Below, piece by piece: positions 26,401 to 38,335 of a stretch of 64,000 nucleotides of DNA. The position numbers and the translations under genes were made by a program. The notes under the pieces are model-generated. The model saw nothing but the letters and a program-made list of their open reading frames with translations. It searched no databases and was not told where the DNA came from. How positions within the stretch are numbered: position 1 is the stretch's first letter; each line of letters begins with the position of its first letter. The stretch spans positions 93,955,971 to 94,019,970 of the forward strand of contig NC_084761.1 of the NCBI RefSeq assembly GCF_028858725.1, in the 5' to 3' direction. Origin of the DNA: Colius striatus (Eukaryota > Chordata > Aves > Coliiformes > Coliidae).

Positions 26401-28908
26401 TTTCTGCAACACTGAGAGCGTAACCTTCAAGAGTGACAGGTTCATGCCCTGCTGTTGAGATAGGACTACTTAGCTAGGGAGCATTTGGGAAAAGATTGCT
26501 GTCAGATGCAGTTCAGTTAATAATACATATATGCCTCCCTGCATTTTTCTGTACCTGAGAGTCTCTAACATGTGCTGTTTAGGCAGTATTGAGAGGGGAA
26601 GCCGTGTTTTCATTGTGTAAAGACAGAGGTTAAGTAGCATAAAAAGATTACATTGATAGAACTGAAGACTGGTCAGAGCCAAGAGCTTCAGGTACAGAAG
26701 CTGTTGATTTTTTTTGCAGTTCTCAATCAATTCCTGAAGTAACAGACCCATTCTTTTCTGCCAGATGTCACTGCCTGAAATCATTTTGTCCTTATAGCTG
26801 GAGTTATGCTGTACCAGTGCCTTCTATGATTCTGATTAGTTTCATTATTGATATGACACGTAGGTGCTGGGAGAGTCTTTTCAGAAGCTGTGGAACTATA
26901 ACATAATCCAAGGGGTTTTCTCCTTGGGTTTTTTTGGTTTTGTTTCATCTGTCATCTATTAGATCTGTCATCTATTAGATCTGTCATCTATTAGATCTGT
27001 CATCTAAACCCCTTTGGAAGTCATTGGCTAGCAAATAAAATCATCTTAGGTCACCGATTCAGTTTTCCTGCCAGGGCATAGATCTGCACTAAAATATGCA
27101 CTTGTCCCTTTGGCAGAATACCCTGCTTTGTTTGGGGATGGAGAGAAACAATATGAATCACTATTTTAAGGTCATGATTAAGTATTTTTGGCTGGGAAAT
27201 TGTCAGGCTTCCACACAATGGATTTTGCTGCCTTCATCTCTGACTTGTGAAATCCCTTAAGTAAGTAAGGGTCGTGACCTAGAAGGATAATGATCTGGAA
27301 ATGCAGTTTCTCATGATAAATGGTTATGTTAATTTCTTTCACAGATTGAAGTGGACCTTGGTAAAAAGTGTTGGTATCATTCCATATTTGCCTGCCCCAT
27401 TCTTCGTCAGCAAACAACAGATAACAACCCACCTATGAAATTAGTCTGTGGTCATATTATATCAAGAGATGCTTTGAATAAAATGTTTAATGGCAGCAAG
27501 TAAGTACCATTCCTTTATTTAAAGCAATGTACAGACAGGAACAAATCTTAAGACCAGAATACTGGGATTTGGGAAAACTGAGTCCATAATTACATAATTG
27601 GTGGAAGCTTGTTAATCTTGGGGAGTGACTTAAAAGCCAGATAATCCCAGGTTGATGTGCCAGAGAAAAGCTTAGTATAGCCTCTGATGTTGTAGAAAGT
27701 GAGATTACATGAAGGAATGCAATGAGCAGAGTAATTTTCTGAATTGTAAGTGCCATTCTGTTGTCTGAAATTCAAAATAAAGGCTTTTACACACACAGGT
27801 TTTCGTTGGGAGTGAGGTTAGTAATGCACGAAGCGTCCCTTTGGAAAGAAAATGAAACCTCTGGGGAAACACGTCTTCGTAATTGAGCAGGAAGCTGAAT
27901 TACCACTGTGGAAATATTCCTCTTGAGACATCAGTGGGGTGCCTACAGGCTTTTGGGAAGGAGGAAATAGGAGAGAGCAAGCTACACAGGTTTCCTTGAG
28001 GAAGAGCCAGTGGTAGTTTGAATTGAACATGTGCAGCTTTGGTGGAGACCGACAGCTTAACTCAGAGCTGTGAGTTGCTTTGCGAAATGAGGTGTGAAAA
28101 GAAGTGACTGTTTCAGCTGTGGCTGGGACTGCTGAGGGATGTTTGCATTCTCAGCCCTGTTGGGAGAGCCTGGAGGTGAGCCCTCACGAGTGGCTTCAGA
28201 CAGTTTAAGCCAGCAAACTTGCTGCTGTGTTATTGCTGTCCCAGATCACCGATTCCATTGATCAGCTTTAGTGACAGCGCAGCTCCGATGGGATGGACTC
28301 AGGTCAGGGTGTAAAGGCCTGAACTTAGAGATGGGGAAAATGGATCAATGCTAGAAGAAATATTGTAGGCAAGTGGAATTATATCAGTGGAGACCTCAGC
28401 AGGGAGGCCAGGCTGACCTCTTTAGTCATAGCCTGCAGGAGCTGATCTAAGTGGGTTATAAAAACCACAGCATTTGGGCACCAGACAGTAAAATGTGCTG
28501 GATGCTGAGGAAGTCAAAGTGAAAGCTGCCAGCCTGTTTAAAATGGCTAAAATGCAACAAAGTTATCCACAAGTAGAAAGAACAAATGAATCATGAAGAG
28601 TAAGTTCTTGGTAATCAATAATTCAGGAGGGTGTGGGTGAAAGGCCAGAAGGAATATAATGAGAAGAAAAAGCATCGTAAGTTCTCTCTTCTAAAGGTGA
28701 CTTTGAGTAGAGCAAAGCATTACATCTTCAGAGTGCATTTGTTTCACACTACAGGGGAAAGAAGAGGAAGGATTATCACTGCCCACTCAATGCTTTCAGT
28801 TGTTGCACGTTGCCACGATTTTAACACGTTGTCTTTGTCCCCAGATTAAAATGCCCCTATTGTCCGATGGAACAGAGCCCTGGAGATGCCAAACAGATAT
28901 TTTTCTGA
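4998..28908 (+). CDS. RMND5A: RMND5A, RING subunit of the CTLH/GID E3 ubiquitin ligase (complete, 9 exons)
   Basis: RMND5A pairs with MAEA to form the catalytic RING dimer of the CTLH (GID) E3 ubiquitin ligase, which marks cytosolic and nuclear proteins for proteasomal breakdown. Coding exons: 4998-5139, 9525-9667, 16251-16385, 16542-16642, 21499-21665, 22398-22563, 25160-25262, 27345-27499, 28845-28908. All introns are GT-AG, phases agree throughout, and the sum is 1,176 bases, 391 residues plus TGA, the usual vertebrate length. The protein opens [15 protein letters not shown] and ends GDAKQIFF, as in mammals. A LisH region is at about 114-146 ([17 protein letters not shown]), CTLH at about 153-210, CRA after that, and the divergent C-terminal RING at about 336-377. 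I see potential zinc ligands Cys336, Cys354, His356, Cys374 and Cys377, and Ile338 follows the first Cys-Pro. The start codon begins the conserved N-terminus. No frameshift or early stop is seen. Confidence 0.97.
5140..9524 (+). other. RMND5A: RMND5A intron 1
   Basis: The intron starts gtatgt and ends ttttttgcctag, and it splits the Asn48 codon after its first base. Its first 300 bases belong to the CpG island; the rest is AT-rich and unique. It holds a short GCA run (about 8,303-8,318) but no CR1 copy or RNA gene that I could recognise. Confidence 0.85.
14476..14742 (+). mobile_element. CR1 LINE 3' end, well preserved, in RMND5A intron 2
   Basis: The plus strand shows the consecutive CR1 blocks 'aggacaaggggtgatgggat', 'gttccacttaaacataag', 'gagccctggcacaggctgcc', 'gacctgatctaggtgacc' and 'ggtcccttccaacccctacc', ending in 'attctatgattct'. 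The intact terminal repeat and few apparent changes suggest a fairly young insertion. Sense orientation relative to RMND5A. Confidence 0.95.
15841..15990 (-). mobile_element. CR1 LINE 3' end in RMND5A intron 2
   Basis: The plus strand begins 'tcatagaatcatggaatggt' and continues 'gggacctttagagatcatct' and 'gtcttgaagacctccaagga', the reverse complement of the same CR1 type as the copy at 14,476-14,742. The two copies face each other about 1.1 kb apart and could form an inverted-repeat hairpin in pre-mRNA. Confidence 0.93.
16643..21498 (+). other. RMND5A: RMND5A intron 4
   Basis: The intron begins gtgagt after two bases of the Glu174 codon and ends tttcttctag. It contains an A/C-rich low-complexity run at about 20,213-20,282 but no interspersed repeat or RNA gene that I recognise. 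Intron 3, just upstream (16,386-16,541), is only 156 bases long. Confidence 0.8.
22564..25159 (+). other. RMND5A: RMND5A intron 6
   Basis: The intron begins gtatgc after two bases of the Ser285 codon and ends tttgctgcag. It is unique AT-rich sequence; I see no repeat or gene inside. Intron 5 (21,666-22,397) is likewise plain. Confidence 0.8.
25263..27344 (+). other. RMND5A: RMND5A intron 7, with a short tandem repeat
   Basis: The intron begins gtgagt directly after Pro319 and ends ctttcacag. Besides the 16-bp tandem repeat listed separately, its content is unique. Intron 8 (27,500-28,844, gtaagt to tccccag) carries nothing recognisable. Confidence 0.8.
26949..27006. repeat. 16-bp tandem repeat, about 3.6 copies
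   Basis: The unit ctgtcatctattagat repeats without change three times at 26,949-26,996, followed by a partial fourth copy to 27,006. The perfect identity of the copies points to a recent expansion, so copy number may vary between individuals. It lies inside RMND5A intron 7, 339 bases before exon 8. Confidence 0.95.
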
Positions 28909-30610
28909 AGAAGAGTTTCATTATGCAGTTTGTAAGTGACACTCTGGATTTCAGGTGCATTTCAGGAGAATTAAAAACCACACTTGTTCCGTTTTATGCA
29001 GCAGACTGAGGACTCCTGTGTTTGTATAAGCTAATGCTACAGAAACTTTGCCAACATTTAGTAGATACATACCAAGTGGAAATGCTACAGAAATATTATT
29101 ACCATAGGGCTTTACTATACTCTTGGTCTCCATACCTGATCAAGTTACTACACCAGCAGTTGTCATTCAATGCAGGTTTTTGTACTTAATTCTATGGTGA
29201 CTTTTTACTTTTTAAAAGCAGAACTCGATCACCCCCATTTGTTTCATATTCTTCCTGCTATTACTCCCATCATTCTATCAATAACTGTCACCTTAGAGAA
29301 TGTTTGTGGAAGAGGTTTTATTTCCTGTAATGTGTACATAATTAAAGGTAACTACATCACACACACACAAAGTTTGATAAATTGAATAGTGGTTATAAAA
29401 CTGATTTGTATTTTTTTGGCTGAAGAAGCTGTGATATAATCTGAGTTCTTCTTTCCAACATTTTTGTTCAACTTTTACATAGAATTCAAAGTAAATGTGC
29501 ATATATATAAAGTATATAAAATATATAGCCCCAAGGGGCTACCTGTTAAAATCCATCACTAATTTATAAGGGTGATGCGTGGCTAAATTAATACCGGAGC
29601 AGAGAATGAGTAGGAAATCCTGTTCCTTTGGTTTCACCATCAAGAAGTGTTTTGTGTAAGAGAACATTCAATAAATTCTGAAGTGGAAATGCTTTTAGTC
29701 GATGCCATTTGCTCTCTGGCCTTTGTAGTCACGTTCTTTGAACTTTGTATTCAGGATTAGGCTATAAATGTCATGTTGCTGTATCGTTTAATAGTCATGA
29801 TAGTGTGCTATTTATAAACAGTTATCCAAACCAAATAAATTGTAGAAGTATTCATTGTGAAATGGGGAAAAAAAGCATGTTCTGGTGCAATCTACTGATC
29901 ACAACTCTGCACTTGGCAGAACTGGGCCCTACATCATATATTAAGAGGTAGCAAGTTTTCTGTAGCTTGAACACTTTGCTTCTAGCCTTGTTTTTGTAGT
30001 AGAATATTACTGCCACTGCCATTTCTTTCTCTTCTTTTTTTCCTGCTGAATCTGTCAGATTGTTGACTAGGTAAATTTGTACTCCTAAACGAGCTGTAGG
30101 TCATGGCAGTGAAATCTTTTCTAGTGTGCATATCTTTGTATTTATTGCAGTGTCCTATAGTAGGGCAAGCAGCCGTAAGGCATGCAGAGCTACATGTACC
30201 ATTCTATTTCTGTATTGTGGAGTTAAAACCCAAACCAAGCCCCAAGCTTCTATGTTTGAATACTGACACACTGGTTGACTGCACTAGCACAATGCACTAC
30301 AGAGAAGACTGGCTTTTGAGAAACCTCCACCTTTGGAATCTGTACGTCGCCTGACGAGAGACGGGAGTTGGACTCTGGTCACGTCTGGGACACGGGGCCT
30401 CCCTGAAGAGACCTTGAGAGGAGAGCGAGTCAAGGCACACACAAATGCTAAACTTTTGGATGTGTTTGATACATGTGAAAAACACAGGTGTGTGAGTTTT
30501 ATTTGAGTTCTTTTTCTGCAGAGCTTCCAACTGTATTCACACTGAGTCCAAACCAACCACGTTACCGAGTGGTAACATCAACAATAAACGGGTGAGGATA
30601 TTCTTTTCCA
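28909..30610 (+). other. RMND5A: Probable RMND5A 3' UTR with several poly(A) signals
   Basis: The stop codon ends at 28,908. AT-rich sequence without CR1 follows, with canonical AATAAA hexamers at 29,670-29,675, 29,834-29,839 and 30,583-30,588; the last is followed by a GT-rich stretch. Mammalian RMND5A has a long 3' UTR, so one or more of these, or a site further on, could be used. Which site is real cannot be told from sequence alone, and the end given here is set by the last of the three hexamers. Confidence 0.5.
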
Positions 30611-31327
30611 TCTAGGTTTCCTGGTCGTGCTGAAGTTTGAGTTCTTTTTTTAACCTTTCCTTTGGAGTGGAACTGCTTGATGCTTTTGGATTCATACAAA
30701 GTGGTATCTGAAGTATTTAAAAGAAACCAATAATAACAAAGACCTGAAAACCCCCACCCTGAGGTGTAAGTGCTGCATCTTTTCTCTGCTGTTCTCCTGA
30801 TGTTTTGGCATTGCTGTCAACACTAGGAAGTGCCTCTAATGCAGTTGCCTAGAGTACAGGGATGGCACAGTTATTAAATGACAAGGGGTTACACAGTCAC
30901 CTTACATGTTGGAATGTTTTTAACACGGAGTGATCGTGTTTTCGCTTTAGATCCATAGCTAATTGAAAAAACTCACCTGTTTTCACCAGGAAAAATGCAG
31001 TTCTTTTCCTAGTTTACAGTCTGTTTAAAAAGAATTGCTTGCAGTTTTGCAGCTCCACCACCAGGTGATGCTCGCAGTCAACGGAGGATGCTTGTATGCT
31101 CCCAGTAGTGGGATGTCGTGGTGGGTGCCGTGAAACGTCTACGTTTGGGTCGTTGCAGCCATGCAGTTTGCCCTTGGAGGTGATGCAAGTTGTCTGCTAC
31201 TACTGTCTGATATGCTTCTGGTTATTAGAGAAAGCGGCTTGTACAGGGAAAAGTGAATAATACCTTGAGATTTAAAGTTTTCATACCTGGAATATAGTTA
31301 ACACCTCATAGACATGTATTTTCTGCT

Positions 31328-31456
31328 TCCCTGGAGACATTCAAAACCCACCTGGATGAGTTCCTGTGTGACCTACTGTAGGTGGTCCTGCTCTGGCAGT
31401 GGGATGGGACTAGAGGATCTTTTAAGGTCCCTTTCAACTCTTAAGATTCTGTGATT
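31328..31456 (+). mobile_element. CR1 LINE 3' end, short
   Basis: The stretch shows 'ccctggagacattcaaaacc', 'acctggatgagttcctgtgt', 'ggtggtcctgctctggcag' and 'ttaagattctgtgatt', the last 130 bases of a CR1 element in sense orientation. Confidence 0.93.
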
Positions 31457-33490
31457 TTCTCTAACAAGATTTGAGACTATCTACAGTAAAATAAGTATCT
31501 GATTTTAAAGCTGCAGTGGTATCTGAGGTTACACTTTTGGACCAGACTTTGAAGCCTTTAACTCATCCCTTTGTGCAGCAAATGCCATTTAATGAGATTG
31601 CTGCATATCAAAATTGAAGAGGCTCAGCACATGTGCACCTATATCGAGATCATGGCATCATTTCTGCCTGTGCTGTACTGGGCTTGCAACTGATACTTCC
31701 TCCTCCTTTGTAAAACATGGCATAGCAGCAGCTGAGCAGCAGCAAAGGGCACCAGCACGTGATGCAGATGTGCCTTAAGCCAAGCCAAGACTTTTTTCAC
31801 CGTGCTTGTATAAAAGATTTAGCTTATAGATGTTCTGAAAATAATGGATGGTTATAAATCCAATTTCCATAGCAGTGGCTTTTTAGTGTTGCTTCCTTGG
31901 TTATTAATGGGGTTTGGAGTTCAGGGAATGTCTTCAGTAGGAAATGTATCTTGGGAGGGGGGTTCAAATTTGATTTGTGGTAGAAAACAATCAAATGTTA
32001 AAGATACATAGTAGGCAATGAAAGCAGTACATAGCCTTTTTGATCATGAAAAAGTATCGCTCAGTCACTCATTTTGATAGGACTGGGACTGTCATTAACA
32101 CAAAGCTCGTGCCCTCACCTCCTGGTATGGTTGCTGGGAGTGGCTGCTCTGTGAAGTACTTGTTTGTTAAGGAAGGTCTTTTCCTGAAGTGGCTTCAGCA
32201 CTACCCATTGCAAGTACACATGGCTAAAAATTACTGTTTCTCCTCTGAAACATACTGTATTGATCTCAATCTTTTATCTGTAAGTCAGGTTAATTAACGT
32301 GTGGAGAAGCTGCAGTGAGAGCTGCTTGTTGTACTGAGTTAGAGCTTCAGGGCCTCATTCACTTACACCTGTCTCCATCCTGTTACATTCATTCTTCCTC
32401 AGATTTTCACAGGATGGCTGCTGCTACAATTTAAGGTTGAAACTATTTATAATCACTCAGAGATTAACACAGTAAACTAGATTTTCCTTGTGAAGTTTGG
32501 CTACTGCAAGATACTGTTTTCCTTTCTGTGCTGATTGCTGCAGAGGTTGACTTGTCTCTAAGAGGGGGGGGAAATTCACACTTGTTAATCTATCCCAGCT
32601 CTTACACTTTTGTGAGTAGAAGACTATAGTGTAGGGAAAGGTGCTTTGAGAACAACAACAAAATAAGAGTGGCAGGAATGGTCTGTAGGAGTAAAGCTGT
32701 AACAGAGCATTACATTACTATTCAGAGTTTCATTTGAACCCTACTATGTACAACAGAAGAGTGATTTGCAAAAATGTGTACATAAGTAAGAGAAGAATGA
32801 CTTAATATCCTTTGACTTCATGTTTGCATTAAATGAGCAGTTCTGTAGGGAAACTGGAGTTGTTTACAGCTTGCTCCAAGCCCTTGCTGAATCCTGCCAG
32901 GCCTATGTGCAGGAACTGCTGTTTTCAGAGCACACTAACTTACAGGAGATCTTCTAGGGCAGCTGAACCTGTGTATTCAAATGCAAAAGCCTCAGTCCTG
33001 TTGTCTAGTTCCTGTTCCACCTTAGAACTAAGGATTTTCCCCATTCTAGAAGGTTATTTTGACTGTGGCCAAAGATTACAGTTGCAGTGCAGGCTGGGGC
33101 AAGGCACTGAAGCTGCTGGGTGCTGTGCCCAGGCCTGGAGTGAGCACAGCTCAGCCTTTGACGTGGTTGTCCCCTTACTCCTTCATTTCCTCTGCCTCAG
33201 GTTTATTTTCAGACTCAATGACACTGCTGTTGGTTTCTTTCTTTTTCCTAAGTGTTAGGTTATGGCTGTGGGTTTTCTGTTGCTTTGGCTAAAGAAACAA
33301 AAGGAATGGGCAGGATGCAAATAGCGTCTCAGTTCAAATCTCGAACATCATCCATAAGACAGATGAGAGCTACAGTGGCTTGATAAAAAGAAATACTGTC
33401 CCACCTCATGTTGTAAATATATATATGTTATAAATACCCAAAGGATGGCTGTACAGAGGATGAGGCCAGTCTTTTTTTCTGCAGTGCTCA

Positions 33491-33741
33491 GTGACAGAAC
33501 AAGGGGTAACAGGCATACGCTGCAACACAAAGTTCCACTGGAACATGAGGAGAAACTTCTTTGCTGTTGAGGTGAGGGAACCCTGGCCCAGGCTGCCCAG
33601 GGAGGGTGTGGAGGCTCTTCTGGAGGTTTCCAAACCCACCTGGACACATTCCTCTGCCTCCTGAGCGAGGGGAACCTGCTTTAGCAGGGGCTTGGACTGG
33701 AAGATCTCTGGAGGTCACTTCCAGCCTCCACCATTCTGTGG
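33491..33741 (+). mobile_element. CR1 LINE 3' end
   Basis: CR1 blocks follow in order: 'gtgacagaacaaggggtaac', 'gttccactggaacatgagga', 'ccctggcccaggctgcccag', 'gaacctgctttagcaggg' and 'ccagcctccaccattctgtg'. It is the same subfamily as the copies at 47,840 and 53,543. Confidence 0.94.
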
Positions 33742-36700
33742 TTTGTATGTAGAAGAACAAAATATGCACACACAGCTATCTTGTCTGACTTTGACTTTTT
33801 CTCCCCTCAGAACTGAGAGTCAATTCCAGTATTTTCCAGGGTTTCTAAATTACACATGAGGTTTCCAAGAATGTGGAACTCCAGCAGATGTGATAGGTGT
33901 CCCATGACAGAAGCAAATGTGTGTACTCCATTTATTCAGCACATCAGGGGATGGGAACCCAATGATGGATGGGTTGTGCTGACCCTGCATGTCAAACAGA
34001 TCTCATTTCAGATTAATCAGAAGGAAGAAACCTAGTTACAGGAAGGTCATTCATATTTCACTGTCTCTTTACTGTTCTTCCAGAGATATCTGTGATTCTT
34101 TACTCATCTTCTTCTGCTTGTCTGTCCTGAATGCTGCAGAAACAGCAGCAATGGGGTGGTTTCTGTGGGTGATTTCCAAGCACTTGCCCAAGGTGCAGCA
34201 CGGTGTTGGTCTGAGGAGTTGGGGCTGAACTTGGGTGCCTTCGTGGTGACAGGTCACCTGTCAAGTACTGGCTTGGACAGACAAAGTGACTTCAATTGAC
34301 TAATCCAGTTACTGGATCTTGTAGGGTGATCTTGGCTGTATTAGTTATCTGGAACACATCAGAATGCTTTATCCCTCAGAAAATATTTCACAGCAAGTGG
34401 GCAACAGGTGCTGCTGCTGCTCAGTGTTGTGGGGGCATCTGATGCCTCCCTCAGCTTCACAGGGCTTTCAGTGACTGTCTTACACCCTTTTTTCTTTATT
34501 ACTTGAGGTTATGCTTGAACTGTAAATCAGCACTTACTCTTTCCACCATGAAGTGTCAACTCCCAGCTGCTTTGTGTTAGCCTGACAGCTTTGGTAGCTT
34601 ATCAGTAGGGGAGTGCCAGGTAAATGTGAAGAAGATCCAGGTTTTATTAAGCTGATTATAAAGAATATTGTTCCTCAGCCCTACATGTGAGTGGAAAACT
34701 TAACAGGCCTTGCTGAGGGTTTTTAATAGGTTTAAACCTGAGGGGCAGTGCTGGCTACAGCTGAACTGGAAGATGAACAGGACTGTGTGTAGGTCTTACT
34801 CTGAGGAGCTATGCCATGTCAATGCTGGAAGGTGCAGGAGGTGTCTTGGGGAAACTTGTGTTTTGAAGCAAACTTCTCAGGGCTGTGTCTGCCCTGGAGG
34901 TGTTCCTCATTTTGAGAGTATTTAATGTGAAACTCAGAGCAGTGCTTAAAGAAGAGTAAGTGCTCATTCTGGTGCATGCCCCAGGCTGCCTCCTTCTGTC
35001 TCCTCTGACCTTCTGCAGGGTGATTTTACTGGCTGGATTGGAAATGCTGAACCAGAGCAGTTCAGTCCAGTGCGTTTGGTGTGTTTTTAAAACTTACCTA
35101 AATTGCAGGGGTTCACAAATAGAACAGCCCATGTAAGAAGAGGCAGGTGAACAATTTTCAGCCTGTGAGTATCCCAATCCATGAACATGTAGCATCCGTG
35201 TCACAGTCAGCAAGTGGAGAGCTGGATATGCTTTTAATTCCTTAGTACCTTTATGCTAAGCCATGTTATCTGTTAGAGTGGTGTTATATTTCTACTGATA
35301 CTTGGTATGCAGCTTGCAGCCAAGCTTAATATGCAGTCTGGGTGATACATCCCTTTGCTCCTCTACAGATCTAAGAATCAGAACCAGAAACCACCGAGAT
35401 CTGTGTTTTAAAGAGATGCAAAGACATGAACAAAGATAAGGAATTGAAGATGATGCCTGGCTGATGGCAAGTAAGAAGCTGAAAGCTGCTAATAGAGTTC
35501 AGGAACAGTCATGCAGTTTTAATAGCTTGACTAGAGCCAGTGAAAAGCCATGCCCTCAGCTCACAGCTCTGATGACAGTGCCCAGAAATTGGCAGGCAGC
35601 AGAATTTGTAATGTGTTCATTAACCTAGACTTTCCTTTTCTGTGAGACATGCCCTCTAAAGAGGGCATGTGCTCTGCAGACACCAATATTGCAATCAGTC
35701 CTTTCTTGGGGTTGTTGAACCTGCTGGGAGCTTCCCAGGTTCAGGACTTTAGGAACAAAGTCTCCCAATTATCATCAAATGTGAGGTTTCCCCTTTGGTT
35801 TCTTTTGAGGCACCTGGCAGTGGAAGCAGAGCTTGAACCAGCAGATGGGAGTTACTGCAGGCAGTTGTGTGATGGTATTTCTCTGGGTTTGCCGTTCCTG
35901 GGTGCTCACTGGCTCCCAGGGGTTGTGTTGAGCAGGGTGTAGCCCAGGTGCTATGGGAATGGTGATCTGTAGCACGAGGGTTGGAGGTTCAGCATGAAGA
36001 GTGTGGAGAGGGAGGCAGGAGGCATCCCAAAGCCCTCCTGCTTTGCCATTGGACTTAGAAGAGATCAGTGGCTACAGGCCCAAAATCAGTACCCTCCACT
36101 GTGCAGTAGAGTTTGTGCTGTACTCAGGATGGTAATTGCCACTGTCAGTGCTGTAGGGATTCACCTGCAGTGTCAGGAGGGCTTTGCATTGAGCTCACTG
36201 CAGGACCAGGGTCTTAGTGCAGCACTGCACAGTGGAGCATTGCTATTAGTAAATTCACTAGTCAGTCATGCCCAAATATATGTATTTTACATTGCTTGGG
36301 TGATATTTTGCTCTGTTTCTCCTGCATTAGGATTCCATGCAGGTTCTGTAGTGAGGAATTTGTTGTACATGTGTTCATCTTGTTGAAATGCTTTTTGATT
36401 TTGAATGCTCACATCCTGGGGTGGTTTTTTTTGACCTCTGTGGGCTCTCACAGCAGTAGAATGAGAAACAAAACATTGAAGCTGTGGATCATGAAATAAT
36501 AATTTGATTTGAAAGAACAGCAGAGCTTACAGGGAGTGAAATGCAGAAAAACACTTCTCCTGGGTTTTCTGATGAGTGCTTAACAGTTATGTATTTAATC
36601 TGGGTGTGTGTCATATGCCACATGCAGCTACTGTGCTGGAGAAAGGGCATTTTCAAGGAAATGCTTCTCATGGTAAATGTGGCCTTTTGTAGGGAAGCAA

Positions 36701-38077
36701 AAATGGATTTATGGGGTCAGATCATGTCACCTCTTTCTAGAAAACCACTTACCAGAGCTGGGGTGGGAGGGGAACATCACCGTGGGAGTGTGAAGACAGC
36801 CTCTCGGAAGAGGATTTAGGTTTGGGGTTTAGTACCAGACCAGGAGGAGCATTGCCTGACAGCCTGGGTTGCAGGAGCGTGGTGTGGTGTGAAAACCCAG
36901 AGTAAGCTGGAGAACGCTGAGGAGAGAGCTGTAGAGAATGCTGCCAGTGACTTAGAGATATTCCTGCCTCTTGTAAATTGTTCTGCAGAAATGCTTTGTG
37001 AGTTAAGGCTTTGTAAGTAAAGCTTTTAGCTCAGACTAAGTCACCAAGAGGCTCTGGACAAGCTAATCATAAACATCATGCTCAGAGGAGAGAGTAAAAA
37101 GGTTTGAGCTTTTCATCCACGTGATTAGAGCTGACTGTGGGATGAGAGTGGACTGATCTACATAACCAAAACACATGAAAAATGAGGCTGAAGGATGGAC
37201 CTGGGCTGCATAGAAGCAGATCTCCTCACCAAGCTGTTTCATGTTGTCAAACTGCAGCTGTATGTCAGAGGCTGACTGCAGTGGGCACTGCGGGTGTGCA
37301 GGGACCCTCACTTCTCCCCAGCTTCACACCAGGGCGTTGAAGGAGGTCACCCTTGATACACTGAGTGTGTCTTAGTGTTCCTTAAAGTCTGTGAAATCCT
37401 AGCTGATTCAGTGTTAATGCTTTCCAGTTGTTTGTTTTCTTTATGGCATCTATAGATACATGTAGCTGCTGTTGAGTATCTGCCTGCTGCTGTCTGGATC
37501 TGCTCATCCAGTCCCTCACTGTGGTTGTTGTTAAGTATCACAAAAAAGAAGTTGGGAAGAACTCTGTTTCTCCCTCAGTTTCTGTCCTCAGCTTGTTTGC
37601 AGAGGAGGAGACTTGGCAAAGGGTTTCTTTCATCCTTTCCCCTGCCCCCCCCATCCCCCCTCCAGGTTTTTATCAGCCCCTTGGCAAGAATACCTGAGCA
37701 CCTCTTTCTCTCACCTGCCTCAGTAGCATCTCCCTGGCAGGAGGGGAGAGTGTTATGGTGCCCATCTGGCAAATCCATTGGGAAAATACTTCTAGGGTGT
37801 AGTAGGCTGTGGAAAGCTCAGCTCTGGTATCCTAAAGCTCAGGCTGGCATAGAAATCACTGGCTTTTTGCTTACCCAAAGCGTCCTCAAGCCCTCATTTA
37901 TTATCTTCACAAAGGATTTTAGCTTTTCTGAGGCTAGCAACTGAAACAAAGAATCAGATGTCACTTTGACTGGGAATGTTGGTTTATTTGTTTTCTCAGT
38001 TCTTTATTTGCAAGTGTGGCACAAATACTGACATCAAATACAGAGCTGAAAAACCAGAGCTCATTGTAGCCAATCAA

Positions 38078-38335
38078 CATAGAATCACAGAATGGTAGGG
38101 TTGGAAGGGACCTTTAGAGATCATCTAGTCCAACCCCCCTGCAGAAGTAGGGTCATCTAGATCAGGTCACACAGGAACATGTCCAGGTGGGTCTTGAAGA
38201 CCTCCAAGGAAGGAGCCTCCACAACCCCTCTGGGCAGCCTGTGCCAGGGCTCCCTCACCTCAACAGTGAAATAGTATTTTCTTATGTTTAAGTGGAACTT
38301 TCTGTGTTCCAGCTTCATCCCATCACCCCTTGTCC
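38078..38335 (-). mobile_element. CR1 LINE 3' end, well preserved
   Basis: The plus strand begins 'catagaatcacagaatggta' and runs through 'gagatcatctagtccaaccc', 'gtcttgaagacctccaagga' and 'gctccctcacctcaacagtg' to 'catcaccccttgtcc'. It is a near mirror of the copy at 14,476-14,742, about 260 bases long. Confidence 0.95.

Larger units (their letters stand above)
30611..38077. other. Intergenic DNA between RMND5A and CD8B, part 1
   Basis: Apart from two CR1 copies (31,328-31,456 and 33,491-33,741) I see no gene, exon or RNA in this stretch. The longest open frames (about 140 codons near 32,833 and 37,525, about 130 near 35,994) have random-looking composition and no recognisable domain. Part could still be distal RMND5A 3' UTR. 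Confidence 0.6.
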
